Shown here in pieces: positions 52,072-59,870 of a stretch of 64,000 nt of DNA. A program made the position numbers and the translations under genes. The stretch lies in contig JAUQQA010000005.1 of NCBI GenBank assembly GCA_030550095.1, positions 23,603 to 87,602 on the forward strand. Direction: 5' to 3'. Under the pieces are notes generated by a model, which was not told the DNA's origin, searched no databases, and saw only the letters and a list, made by a program, of their open reading frames with translations. Origin of the DNA: Chloroflexota bacterium. GTDB lineage: Bacteria > Chloroflexota > Anaerolineae > J036 > Brachytrichaceae. Every line of letters begins with the position of its first letter. Positions within the stretch are counted from its first letter, which is position 1.

Positions 52072-52604
52072 TTCGCGCCGACTTGTTTTTCATCTTCTTC
52101 ATGATCTTGTTTGGCTTCTTCGGCGCATCGCGCGGTTGGGTGCGCGAGGTGCTGGCAAGTTTTGCGATGATCTTCTCGCTGTTTCTCTACAGCCAACCCG
52201 ATTTTGTTCGCCTGTTGCAACCCCTGCTGCAGCAGGAGGACAAGCTGCTGCGGTTTGTGTTTCAGTCCTCAGCCTTCCTTTTGCTCACGTTCTTCGGGTA
52301 TCTGGGCCCGGCTGTTGCGCAACAGCGCCTCTGGGATAGGAGCAACGTAGCGCGCCGGCTGGAGGGCAGCTTGTTGGCGTTCATCCTAGGGGCGTTCAAC
52401 GGCTACTTGCTCTTGAGCACGCTCCTGCTTTGGGCGCTTAACACCGAGCTGATTCGCTCGCTGCCTGAAATTTTCCAACCACCCCCTGAAGGTTGGGAGA
52501 AGTTCTTCTTCGTGCAAAACGCCGCGCCAATCATCTTCAGCGGATCGCTGCTGCTCTTCTTCTTGGCGGGGATTGTTGTTTTTATCATTGTCGCCTTGGT
52601 GTGA
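52068..52604 (+). CDS. CvpA family membrane protein
   Basis: 178 residues, four membrane helices (about 5-25, 30-48, 66-85, 104-125, with a further C-terminal one). ILFGFFGASRGWVREVLASFAMIFSLFLY at the N-terminus resembles the GxxRGxxxExLxxxG start of colicin V production proteins. It overlaps murG by ATGA and is followed 2 nt later by murC, so it belongs to the dcw transcript. Its role in envelope assembly is unknown. Confidence 0.65.
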   Translation: MIRADLFFIFFMILFGFFGASRGWVREVLASFAMIFSLFLYSQPDFVRLLQPLLQQEDKLLRFVFQSSAFLLLTFFGYLGPAVAQQRLWDRSNVARRLEGSLLAFILGAFNGYLLLSTLLLWALNTELIRSLPEIFQPPPEGWEKFFFVQNAAPIIFSGSLLLFFLAGIVVFIIVALV

Positions 52605-52605
52605 G

Positions 52606-54003
52606 ATGAAAAACTTGCAAGGGGAACATGTGCACATTCTGGGCATTGGCGGCGCTGGCATGAGCGCGATCGCGCGCGTGTTGCACGCGCAAGGCGTGCG
52701 CGTGAGTGGAGATGATCGCGCCGACACACCAACGCTCGCGGCTTTGCGCGCGGAGGGCATCCCTGTGTTCGTCGGGCATGACCCCGCGCATCTCGAGGGC
52801 GTGACGTTGGTAGTGCCCTCGTCGGCGGTGCCGAAGGAGGAGCCCGAATTGCGCGCTGCGCAACAACGCGGCATCCCGGTTTGGCACCGCGGCACGTTGC
52901 TCGCCGCGCTGCTCGAGGACAAATTCAGCATCGCCGTGGCGGGCACACATGGGAAAAGCACCACCACCGCCATGCTTGCCACCATCTTCACGGACGCAGG
53001 CCTCGACCCCTCGTTTATCATCGGCGCTACGCCTGCCAATCTAGGCACCAACGCGCGCGCAGGCAGCGGCGAGATCTTCGTGGTTGAAGCCGATGAGTAC
53101 GACCGCACCTTCCTCCGCTTTCGCCCGCGCGTCGCGGTGATCACCAACATCGAGTTCGACCATCCCGATACCTTTGCGGATGCAGACGCGCTTCTCGATG
53201 CATTCGCAGCGTTTGCGCGCAGCGTGCCTGCTGAAGGGTTGATCGTGGCGTGTGCTGACGATCCGGGGTGCGCTGCCATGTTGCAGCGCGCGCAACCCAC
53301 AGCGATGGTGGTGGACTACGGGATTGAGCGCGGCATGTGGCGCGCGGTGAACGTGCGCCCCAACACGCTGGGCGGCGTAGACTTTGAATTCCATGGCGCT
53401 GGGGTGAGTGGCGAGGTCGAAGGGCATTGCTCCTTGCGCATTCCCGGCGAGCACAACGCGCTGAACGCGCTGGCGGCGCTCATCGTCGCTGAAGCCTGCG
53501 GTGTGCCCATCGCCGAGGCGGTGCGCGCGCTCGGCGGCTACAAAGGCGCAGGGCGGCGGTTCGAGGTGCGCGGCGAAGCGCGCGGTGTGCGTGTGATTGA
53601 CGACTACGCCCATCACCCCACCGAGATTCGCGCCACGTTGCGCGCCGTGCGCATGCGCTACCCGCTCGCAAACGTGTGGGCAGTGTGGCAGCCGCACACA
53701 TACAGCCGCACCTTGGCGTTGCTCGATGACTTCGCGCGCGCCTTTGATGAGGCGGACCACGTGCTTGTGCTGCCCGTCTATGCGGCGCGCGAACGCCTGG
53801 AGGACTTCGCAGGGGCCGCCGAGCTGCTCAACCCGATCGCGTTGGCGCGGCGGTTGCAACACCCTGACGCGCACAACGCTGCCTCGTTTGAGGATGCGAT
53901 CGGTATGCTGCTCGCGCACGTGCGCGGCGGCGATGTGGTGATCACGCTCAGCGCTGGCGATGGCAACGTGGTGGGCGAGCGCTTGCTCGCAATGCTGCGA
54001 TGA
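52606..54003 (+). CDS. murC: UDP-N-acetylmuramate--L-alanine ligase
   Basis: 465 residues from the ATG at 52606. HILGIGGAGMSAIARVLHAQG, ATP loop VAGTHGKSTTTAMLATIF, EADEYDRTFLRFRPRVAVITNIEFDHPDTF, then YAHHPTEIRATLRAVR and WQPHTYSRT, all MurC signatures. First amino-acid addition to UDP-MurNAc. Confidence 0.97.
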   Translation: MKNLQGEHVHILGIGGAGMSAIARVLHAQGVRVSGDDRADTPTLAALRAEGIPVFVGHDPAHLEGVTLVVPSSAVPKEEPELRAAQQRGIPVWHRGTLLAALLEDKFSIAVAGTHGKSTTTAMLATIFTDAGLDPSFIIGATPANLGTNARAGSGEIFVVEADEYDRTFLRFRPRVAVITNIEFDHPDTFADADALLDAFAAFARSVPAEGLIVACADDPGCAAMLQRAQPTAMVVDYGIERGMWRAVNVRPNTLGGVDFEFHGAGVSGEVEGHCSLRIPGEHNALNALAALIVAEACGVPIAEAVRALGGYKGAGRRFEVRGEARGVRVIDDYAHHPTEIRATLRAVRMRYPLANVWAVWQPHTYSRTLALLDDFARAFDEADHVLVLPVYAARERLEDFAGAAELLNPIALARRLQHPDAHNAASFEDAIGMLLAHVRGGDVVITLSAGDGNVVGERLLAMLR

Positions 54004-54968
54004 CCGACACGATGCTGGACTGGGCGCAAATTCAGGCGCGCGCGCGGCGCAATGAACCGCTCGCGCGGCACACCACTGCGCGCATCGGTGGCCCCGCCGA
54101 CTTGCTGATCGAGGTGCGCAGCACAGCAGAGCTGATCGCGGTTGCCCAGCGCGCTGTGGAGCGCGCGATCCCCTTCATCGTCATCGGCAGCGGCGCGAAC
54201 ATCTTGGTCAGCGATCGCGGTGTGCGTGGGTTGGTGATCGTGAACCGCGCCCGCGAGACGCGCTTCGAGGTGCGCGGTGCGCGCGCCCGCGTGGAGGTGG
54301 ATTCGGGCGTGCAGCTCATGACGCTCGCGCGCGATTGCATCGAGCGCGGCATCGCCGGCATGGAATGGGCGATCGGCGTGCCGGGCACAGTGGGCGGGGC
54401 GATCGTGGGCAACGCGGGCGCGCACGGCGCTGACATGGCGGCCTGTGTGCAGATGGTGCGCGTGCTGCGCCGCGACGGCATCGCCGAGTATTGGACGCCG
54501 CGCCAGTTGCAATTTGGCTACCGCACCAGCGCGCTCAAACGTTACGCGCCCTCTGAGCGCCCCATTGTGCTCAGCGCCACGCTCGAGCTAAAGCTCGACA
54601 ACCGCGTCAACCTCGAGCGCCGCGCCGAGGAGTACATCGCCTTTCGCAAAGCTAAGCAGCCGCCCGGCGCAAGCATCGGCAGCATGTTTAAAAACCCGCC
54701 TGGCGATTACGCCGGTCGGCTCATCGAGGCGTGTGGCCTAAAAGGCACGCGCATCGGCGGCGCGATGATCTCCGACAAGCACGCCAACTTCTTCGTCAAC
54801 GCCAGCGGCAATGCAAAAGCAAGCGACGTGAAGGCGCTAATCGATCTCGCGCAGCGCGCCGTGTTCGAGCAGTTCGGCATCTTGCTCGAGCTGGAAGTGG
54901 AGCTGATCGGCGACTGGGGCGATGATCTGCCGCAGCTCCGCGCCGACGTGGTGGAGGGATCACGATGA
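54000..54968 (+). CDS. murB: UDP-N-acetylenolpyruvoylglucosamine reductase
   Basis: 322 residues, ATGA overlap with murC. FAD-binding RHTTARIGGPADLLIEV and FIVIGSGANILVSDRGVRGLVIV, GIPGT-like AIGVPGTVGGAIVGNAGAHG, YRTSALKR catalytic region with Ser-bearing PPGASIGSMFKNPPGDYAGRLIEACGLKG. Lack of the extra loop marks a type II MurB. It reduces the enolpyruvyl intermediate to UDP-MurNAc. Confidence 0.96.
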   Translation: MTDTMLDWAQIQARARRNEPLARHTTARIGGPADLLIEVRSTAELIAVAQRAVERAIPFIVIGSGANILVSDRGVRGLVIVNRARETRFEVRGARARVEVDSGVQLMTLARDCIERGIAGMEWAIGVPGTVGGAIVGNAGAHGADMAACVQMVRVLRRDGIAEYWTPRQLQFGYRTSALKRYAPSERPIVLSATLELKLDNRVNLERRAEEYIAFRKAKQPPGASIGSMFKNPPGDYAGRLIEACGLKGTRIGGAMISDKHANFFVNASGNAKASDVKALIDLAQRAVFEQFGILLELEVELIGDWGDDLPQLRADVVEGSR

Positions 54969-55942
54969 CGACGAAACTGCGCGTCGCAGTGCTTTACGGC
55001 GGTCAATCGGGCGAGCATGAGGTCAGCGTGATCTCCGCGCAGTCGGTGATGGCGCACCTTGACCCAGCGCGCTATCACGTCACGCCGATCTACATCACGC
55101 GCGAGGGCGAGTGGTCGTTGCCGCTTGAGCAGCTACGCACATTCGACGTGGTGTTTCCCGTATTGCACGGCCCCATGGGTGAGGACGGCACAGTGCAAGG
55201 GCTGCTCACGCTGCTCAACGTGCCCTTCGTCGGCGCGGGCGTGCTCGGCTCTGCTGTAGGCATGGACAAGGCGATCTTCAAAGACTTAATGCGTGCGCAC
55301 GGATTGCCCGTGCCGCCCAGCCTCACGGTGCGCCGCCACGTGTGGGAGCGCGAGCCAGAATCGGTGCGGCAGCGCGCCCTAGAGGTGGCTGGTTTGCCGT
55401 GTTTCGTCAAGCCTGCGAACCTGGGGAGCAGCCTCGGCGTGAGCAAGGTCAAAACACTCGAGGCGTTCGACGCAGCCATGGAGGAGGCATTTCGCTGGGA
55501 TCGCAAAGTGCTGGTGGAGCGCGCGGTGCCCCACGCGCGCGAGTTGGAAGTGAGCGTGCTTGGCAACGAGGAGCTGCGCGCTTCCGTGGTGGGCGAGATC
55601 ATCCCCAGCCGCGAGTTTTACGACTACGCCGCGAAATACCTCGACACAGGTGAGCGCGCTTCGCGGTTGCTCATCCCCGCGCCGCTGCCCGAGGCGCTTG
55701 CCGCGCAAGTGCGTGCGCTCGCTGTGCGCGTAGCCGAGATCACCGAGGCGCATGGCATGGCGCGCGTGGACTTCCTCATGGACGGCGAGCGCGAGGCGAT
55801 CTTCATCAGCGAGATCAACACCATCCCCGGCTTCACGCCGATCAGCATGTATCCGAAGCTCTGGGAGGCTAGCGGCTTGAGCTACGCTGAGCTGCTCGAT
55901 ACACTCATCGCGCTAGCGCTTGAGCGCCGAGGAAAACCATGA
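54965..55942 (+). CDS. ddl: D-alanine--D-alanine ligase
   Basis: 325 residues. VAVLYGGQSGEHEVSVISAQSVMAHL, FPVLHGPMGEDGTVQGLLTLLNVPFVGAGVLGSAVGMDKAIFK, LPCFVKPANLGSSLGVSKV and VDFLMDGEREAIFISEINTIPGFTPISMYPKLWEASG carry the ATP-grasp and substrate residues. It overlaps murB and ftsQ by ATGA. The KxxD/omega-loop region (YDYAAKYLDTGER) fits D-Ala-D-Ala, not D-Ala-D-Lac, specificity. Confidence 0.96.
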   Translation: MTTKLRVAVLYGGQSGEHEVSVISAQSVMAHLDPARYHVTPIYITREGEWSLPLEQLRTFDVVFPVLHGPMGEDGTVQGLLTLLNVPFVGAGVLGSAVGMDKAIFKDLMRAHGLPVPPSLTVRRHVWEREPESVRQRALEVAGLPCFVKPANLGSSLGVSKVKTLEAFDAAMEEAFRWDRKVLVERAVPHARELEVSVLGNEELRASVVGEIIPSREFYDYAAKYLDTGERASRLLIPAPLPEALAAQVRALAVRVAEITEAHGMARVDFLMDGEREAIFISEINTIPGFTPISMYPKLWEASGLSYAELLDTLIALALERRGKP

Positions 55943-56718
55943 CGCGCAAACCGAGGTATAAGCGCTTTGAACTCAAAGCGGCTGCGCTTGGGCAGGCACA
56001 ACCACGCGCTCAATCTCGCAGCGCGACGGCGCGGCGTGTTTTCGTGCTGGCGGTCGTGATGGGCGGACTAGGGCTGCTCGCCCGCTGGTTCACGGGCGAC
56101 GCTTGGCGCATCCGCGCGGTGTACGTGCGCAACAACGGCGGCGTGCCCATGGAGGCGATCATCGCGGCAAGCGGTTTGTATAACCAGCACTTCCTGCTGC
56201 ATGATGCGCAACGCGCAGCGGCGGCGATTGAGGCGCTGAACGGCGTCGAGGCGGCGCGCGTCGTGTGCGGCTGGAACGGCCAAGCGTGGTGTGAGGTGCA
56301 CATCACGCCCTCGGCGCCCTTGGCGCTGTGGGAAGGGCAGCGCCTGCGTGTGTGGAACGACGCTCACGGCTACGTCCAAGTGGCAGAAGGAGAGATCAGC
56401 GCGTCTGTGCGCGTGCGCGCCGACGATGCTGCGATCCCGGCGCCCGGGACGCAACTGCCGCCTGCGTTGCTGCGTGCGCTGCAGGAGCTGGTTGAGGTGC
56501 AGCCCGAAGTCAGCACCTACGAATACTCGCCACTGTTCGGCATCATTTGGACGCCTGATGGAATGCAACGTGTGCGCCTCGGCGTCGCGGAGTACGAGGG
56601 CGCGATGCGCAATAAACTTCGCATGGCGCGCAAAATGTTGCAGCATGTGCGCGCGCGCGGCGTGCGCCCGCTCGTGATTGACGTGCGCTTTCCAGAGGCG
56701 CCTTACTACATTCCTTGA
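55939..56718 (+). CDS. ftsQ: FtsQ/DivIB-type divisome protein
   Basis: 259 residues. A basic cytoplasmic start, one membrane helix (about 34-52), then a POTRA-like domain beginning WRIRAVYVRNNGGVPMEAIIAASGLYNQHFLLHDAQRAAAAIEALNGVEAARV and a beta domain. The layout and the position between ddl and ftsA are those of FtsQ. It overlaps ddl by ATGA. Confidence 0.85.
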   Translation: MTRKPRYKRFELKAAALGQAQPRAQSRSATARRVFVLAVVMGGLGLLARWFTGDAWRIRAVYVRNNGGVPMEAIIAASGLYNQHFLLHDAQRAAAAIEALNGVEAARVVCGWNGQAWCEVHITPSAPLALWEGQRLRVWNDAHGYVQVAEGEISASVRVRADDAAIPAPGTQLPPALLRALQELVEVQPEVSTYEYSPLFGIIWTPDGMQRVRLGVAEYEGAMRNKLRMARKMLQHVRARGVRPLVIDVRFPEAPYYIP

Positions 56719-56733
56719 AGGAGCGCGCTCGCT

Positions 56734-57960
56734 ATGCCCGAGACCAAAACGTTGACCGTTGTTGACGTAGGCAGCACCAAAGTGCTCGCGTTGGTGGGCG
56801 AGTTGGACGACTCGGAGATCGGCTTCACCGTGATCGGCGTTGGGCGCGCGCCATCGCAGGGCGTTCGGCGCGGGCAGGTGGTGAACCTTGCACAGGCGAC
56901 GAGCGCAATCCGCGAAGCGCTGATCGGCGCGCAGATTTCCTCTGGCGTGCGTCAGACAGAAGCGATCCTCTCGATCAACGGCGCCTCGGTCAGCTCGCGC
57001 AACGTCAACGGCACCGCGCCCATCAGCCGCGGCTATCAAGGCGTCACTCAGCAAGATGTCAACCGCGCCCTCGAATCCGCTCAAGCTGTCAACCTGCCTA
57101 GCGACCGCGACATTCTGCACGTGATCCCGCGCCGCTTTCGTGTGGATGATCAGGACGGTGTGCGCAACCCGCTCGGGATGCTCGGCTTCCGCCTTGAGGT
57201 GGAGGCGCATCTCATCACCATCTCTGAAGTGGTCGAGCAAAACCTGATCAAGTGCGCGAGCGACGCCGGTGTTGCAGTCTCCGAGCTGGTCTTTGCGCCG
57301 CTGGCGGCTGCCGAGGCAGTGCTTACGCCTGCAGAGCGCGAAATGGGCGTCGTGGCGGTGGACATTGGCGGCGGCGTGAGTGGCATCACGATCTTCATCG
57401 AAGGAGAAGCGTGGTACACAAGCGTGATCGAAGTGGGCGGCATTCATTTCACGAACGACTTGGCACAAGTGTTTTCGTTGCCCTTCGAGACCGCCGAGCG
57501 CCTCAAGATTGACTTCGGACACGCCAACCCCAACGAAGTACCCGTTGAGCAGATCTGCGACCTTGCTGGCTTTGGCGATGAGCCGCGTGTGCGTGTGCGC
57601 CGGCGCGATGTGGCGGAAGTGCTGAACGCCCGCGCCGAAGAGCTATTCGAACTGATCATCAATGAGATCGCGCGCAGCGGCTACGACGGCTTGCTGCCGG
57701 CTGGGCTTGTGCTCACTGGAGGCGCTGCGCTACTTCCGGGCTTGCGCGAGTGCGCCCGCCGCATCACAGAGCGGCCTGTGCGTGTGGCGTATCCGCAAGG
57801 GTTGCACGGCTTGGTGGATGCGCTCCAAACGCCTGCTGCCTCCTCGGCAGTGGGCTTGCTGCGCTGGGGAACGCGCGAACTGGCACGGCGTCCTGCGCGT
57901 AAACGCTACCCTGGCGAGCACTTCAGCTTGCGCGAGTGGCTGCGCAAATTGCTGCCGTAG
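56734..57960 (+). CDS. ftsA: Cell-division actin-like ATPase FtsA
   Basis: 408 residues, actin/Hsp70 fold. VVDVGSTKVLALVGELDDSEIGFTVIGVGRAPSQGVRRGQVVNLAQATSAIREAL, VAVDIGGGVSGITIFIEG and LVLTGGAALLPGLRECA are nucleotide-site motifs. The last 20 residues (EHFSLREWLRKLLP) form an amphipathic membrane-targeting helix. It ties FtsZ to the membrane. Confidence 0.96.
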   Translation: MPETKTLTVVDVGSTKVLALVGELDDSEIGFTVIGVGRAPSQGVRRGQVVNLAQATSAIREALIGAQISSGVRQTEAILSINGASVSSRNVNGTAPISRGYQGVTQQDVNRALESAQAVNLPSDRDILHVIPRRFRVDDQDGVRNPLGMLGFRLEVEAHLITISEVVEQNLIKCASDAGVAVSELVFAPLAAAEAVLTPAEREMGVVAVDIGGGVSGITIFIEGEAWYTSVIEVGGIHFTNDLAQVFSLPFETAERLKIDFGHANPNEVPVEQICDLAGFGDEPRVRVRRRDVAEVLNARAEELFELIINEIARSGYDGLLPAGLVLTGGAALLPGLRECARRITERPVRVAYPQGLHGLVDALQTPAASSAVGLLRWGTRELARRPARKRYPGEHFSLREWLRKLLP

Positions 57961-57964
57961 CCGT

Positions 57965-57993
57965 TTGACATTGCCAGTGTCTGCACATACAAT
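57965..57993 (+). promoter_or_regulatory. ftsZ promoter P1
   Basis: TTGACA (57965-57970), 17-nt spacer, TACAAT (57988-57993), just after the ftsA stop: a near-consensus promoter for extra ftsZ transcription. Confidence 0.8.
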
Positions 57994-58026
57994 CAATTGC
58001 GCGCCCAGTGCAAACTCGTGTTGCGA

Positions 58027-58035
58027 TGTTATAAT
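58027..58035 (+). promoter_or_regulatory. ftsZ promoter P2 (extended -10)
   Basis: TGTTATAAT: a TG one base before TATAAT (58030-58035) makes an extended -10, 37 nt before the ftsZ ATG; the -35 is weak. Confidence 0.55.
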
Positions 58036-58072
58036 TCCAAAAACTCTCTAAGAGGGCGGCGGAGCAAAAACA

Positions 58073-59212
58073 ATGGTGACACTGCACAGCAGTTTCCAGG
58101 AGCGCGACTACCCCGAATCACCCGCATGTATCAAAGTCGTAGGCGTGGGAGGCGGCGGTCAGAACGCGGTGAACCGCATGATCGAGGCTGGGCTCGTGGG
58201 TGTGGAGTTCATCGCGATGAACACCGATCTCCAAGCGCTTGAGTTGAGCAAAGCACCCGTTCGCGTGCGCATTGGCGAGCGGACGACGCGCGGGCTTGGG
58301 GCCGGCGGTAAGCCAGAAGTAGGTCAGCGCGCAGCCGAAGAATCAGAGGGGGAGATCCGCGAGGTGCTCAAAGGCGCGGACATGGTGTTCGTCACTGCAG
58401 GCATGGGCGGCGGCACTGGCACAGGCGCAGCGCCTCTCGTGGCATGCATGGCGCGCGAGCAGGGCGCGCTCACGATCGCCGTCGTCACCAAGCCCTTCAC
58501 CTTTGAGGGCACGCCGCGCATGCGCGCCGCCGAGGAGGGCATTGAGAAGCTCAAGGGATGCGTGGATACGCTCATCGTGATCCCTAATGACCGCTTGATC
58601 GGCCTCACAGATGGCAAGCAAAAAGTCTCCCTCCTAGAAAGCTTCCGCACTGCAGACGACGTGTTGCGACAAGCCATTCAAGGGATCACCGAGGTGATCA
58701 CGCGCCCTGGCTTGATCAACCTCGACTTCGCCGACGTGCGCTCCATCATGGAAGGCGGCGGTGCTGCGTTGATGGCGGTAGGCGTCGGCAGTGGTGAGAA
58801 CCGCGCACGCATCGCCGCAGAGCAGGCAGTGATGTCCAAGTTGCTCGATGTCACCATTGACGGCGCGCGCGGCATTCTCTTCAACGTGACCGGCGGTCCG
58901 GACCTTAGCCTTCTGGAGGTGACTGAGGCAGCGAACTACATCAAAGCGGCAGCTCATCCAGACTGCAACCTCATCTTCGGCGCCGTCATTGACGAGAACA
59001 TGGGCGACCAAATCCGCATCACGGTGATCGCCACCGGCTTTGATTATCAGAACGCCCCAGTTCGCCGCCCGATCCGCGGTGTGCAGCCTGCTGAGAGCAC
59101 TGCCCAAGAAGAATCACGCACCGTTTCTCCGCTCAACAGCACGCTGACTACACGCCGCCTTGACCCGAACGATTTGAACTTGCCGCCCTTCTTGCGCAAC
59201 CGCAACCGCTGA
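58073..59212 (+). CDS. ftsZ: Cell-division GTPase FtsZ
   Basis: 379 residues. [36 protein letters not shown], the tubulin signature [21 protein letters not shown], and the synergy-loop [15 protein letters not shown]. After the variable linker the tail [16 protein letters not shown] is the FtsA-binding C-terminal peptide. It polymerises into the Z ring. Two promoters in the 112-nt gap before it allow expression above the rest of the dcw cluster. Confidence 0.98.
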   Translation: MVTLHSSFQERDYPESPACIKVVGVGGGGQNAVNRMIEAGLVGVEFIAMNTDLQALELSKAPVRVRIGERTTRGLGAGGKPEVGQRAAEESEGEIREVLKGADMVFVTAGMGGGTGTGAAPLVACMAREQGALTIAVVTKPFTFEGTPRMRAAEEGIEKLKGCVDTLIVIPNDRLIGLTDGKQKVSLLESFRTADDVLRQAIQGITEVITRPGLINLDFADVRSIMEGGGAALMAVGVGSGENRARIAAEQAVMSKLLDVTIDGARGILFNVTGGPDLSLLEVTEAANYIKAAAHPDCNLIFGAVIDENMGDQIRITVIATGFDYQNAPVRRPIRGVQPAESTAQEESRTVSPLNSTLTTRRLDPNDLNLPPFLRNRNR

Positions 59213-59284
59213 GCAAAGCCGCGCGCTTTTTAAGGCAGACGGCATTGACTTCTAGCGGAAACGGGGTTAATATTCGCGTCCCTT

Positions 59285-59330
59285 GTGCCATATATGGCGT
59301 TGAGCAAATGTTCGATGCCATATATGGTGT
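59285..59330. promoter_or_regulatory. Two NrdR boxes upstream of nrdR
   Basis: Two copies of a near-identical palindrome: GCCATATATGGC (59287-59298) and GCCATATATGGT (59317-59328), in contexts TTGTGCCATATATGGCGT and GATGCCATATATGGTGT. Their centres are 30 bp apart, about three helical turns. The form fits the NrdR box (ACA-C-x-ATATAT-x-G-TGT type). They lie within 60 nt of the nrdR start, so the nrdR-nrdJ unit is expected to be repressed by NrdR. Confidence 0.85.
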
Positions 59331-59344
59331 AAGGACAAACAAAG

Positions 59345-59797
59345 ATGCAGTGCCCCTTCTGTCAAGCCGCCACGACAAAAGTGCTCGACTCGAAGAAGGA
59401 CGCTCAAGGCAGTGTTCGGCGCAGGCGTGCTTGCCAGAAATGCGGGCGTCGTTTCAGCACCGTCGAGCGCGTTGTGGAATCGCTGCCGCTGGTGATCAAG
59501 CGAGGCGGTCGGCGCGAAGCATTTAACCGAGACAAGGTTGCCGAAGGGATTCGCATCGCTTGCGCTAAGCGCCCTGTTGCTGCGGCGGACATCGAGCGGT
59601 TGGTTGATCAAGTAGAAGCGCAGGTTATCGCGCTCAACAAACCTGAAGTCTCCGCGCGCGAGATTGGCGACATGGTGCTCGAGGGCTTGCGTCGCCTCGA
59701 CGAGGTCGCCTACATCCGCTATGCCATCGTCTATCTGAACCTTAAAGATCTCGAAAGCGTCAAAGCGGAGATCGAGAAGTTGCTCAGCGAACGCTGA
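59345..59797 (+). CDS. nrdR: Transcriptional repressor NrdR
   Basis: 150 residues. Zinc ribbon MQCPFCQAATTKVLDSKKD...RRRRACQKCGRRFSTVERV (residues 1-43) and ATP-cone domain LVIKRGGRREAFNRDKVAEGIRIACAKRPVAAADIERLVDQVE (about 50-140). It senses ATP/dATP and represses ribonucleotide reductase genes. It is followed by nrdJ, its likely target, and preceded by two NrdR boxes. Confidence 0.97.
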   Translation: MQCPFCQAATTKVLDSKKDAQGSVRRRRACQKCGRRFSTVERVVESLPLVIKRGGRREAFNRDKVAEGIRIACAKRPVAAADIERLVDQVEAQVIALNKPEVSAREIGDMVLEGLRRLDEVAYIRYAIVYLNLKDLESVKAEIEKLLSER

Positions 59798-59812
59798 GTG
59801 ATTTCTTTACCT

Positions 59813-59843
59813 CGCCTCAGCGTTTTACGCTGGGGCGCTTTTG
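59813..59843 (+). terminator. Hairpin between nrdR and nrdJ
   Basis: CGCCTCAGCG-TTTTA-CGCTGGGGCG followed by CTTTTG: a stem of about ten pairs with one G-T pair. It may be a partial terminator, as nrdJ begins 28 nt later. Confidence 0.65.
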
Positions 59844-59870
59844 TCTCACGATTCAGGAAGAGAGGGAGCC

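Noticed and set aside
56068..57522. 484-codon minus-strand frame opposite ftsQ and ftsA
   Set aside because: His/Arg-rich antisense product over two real genes.
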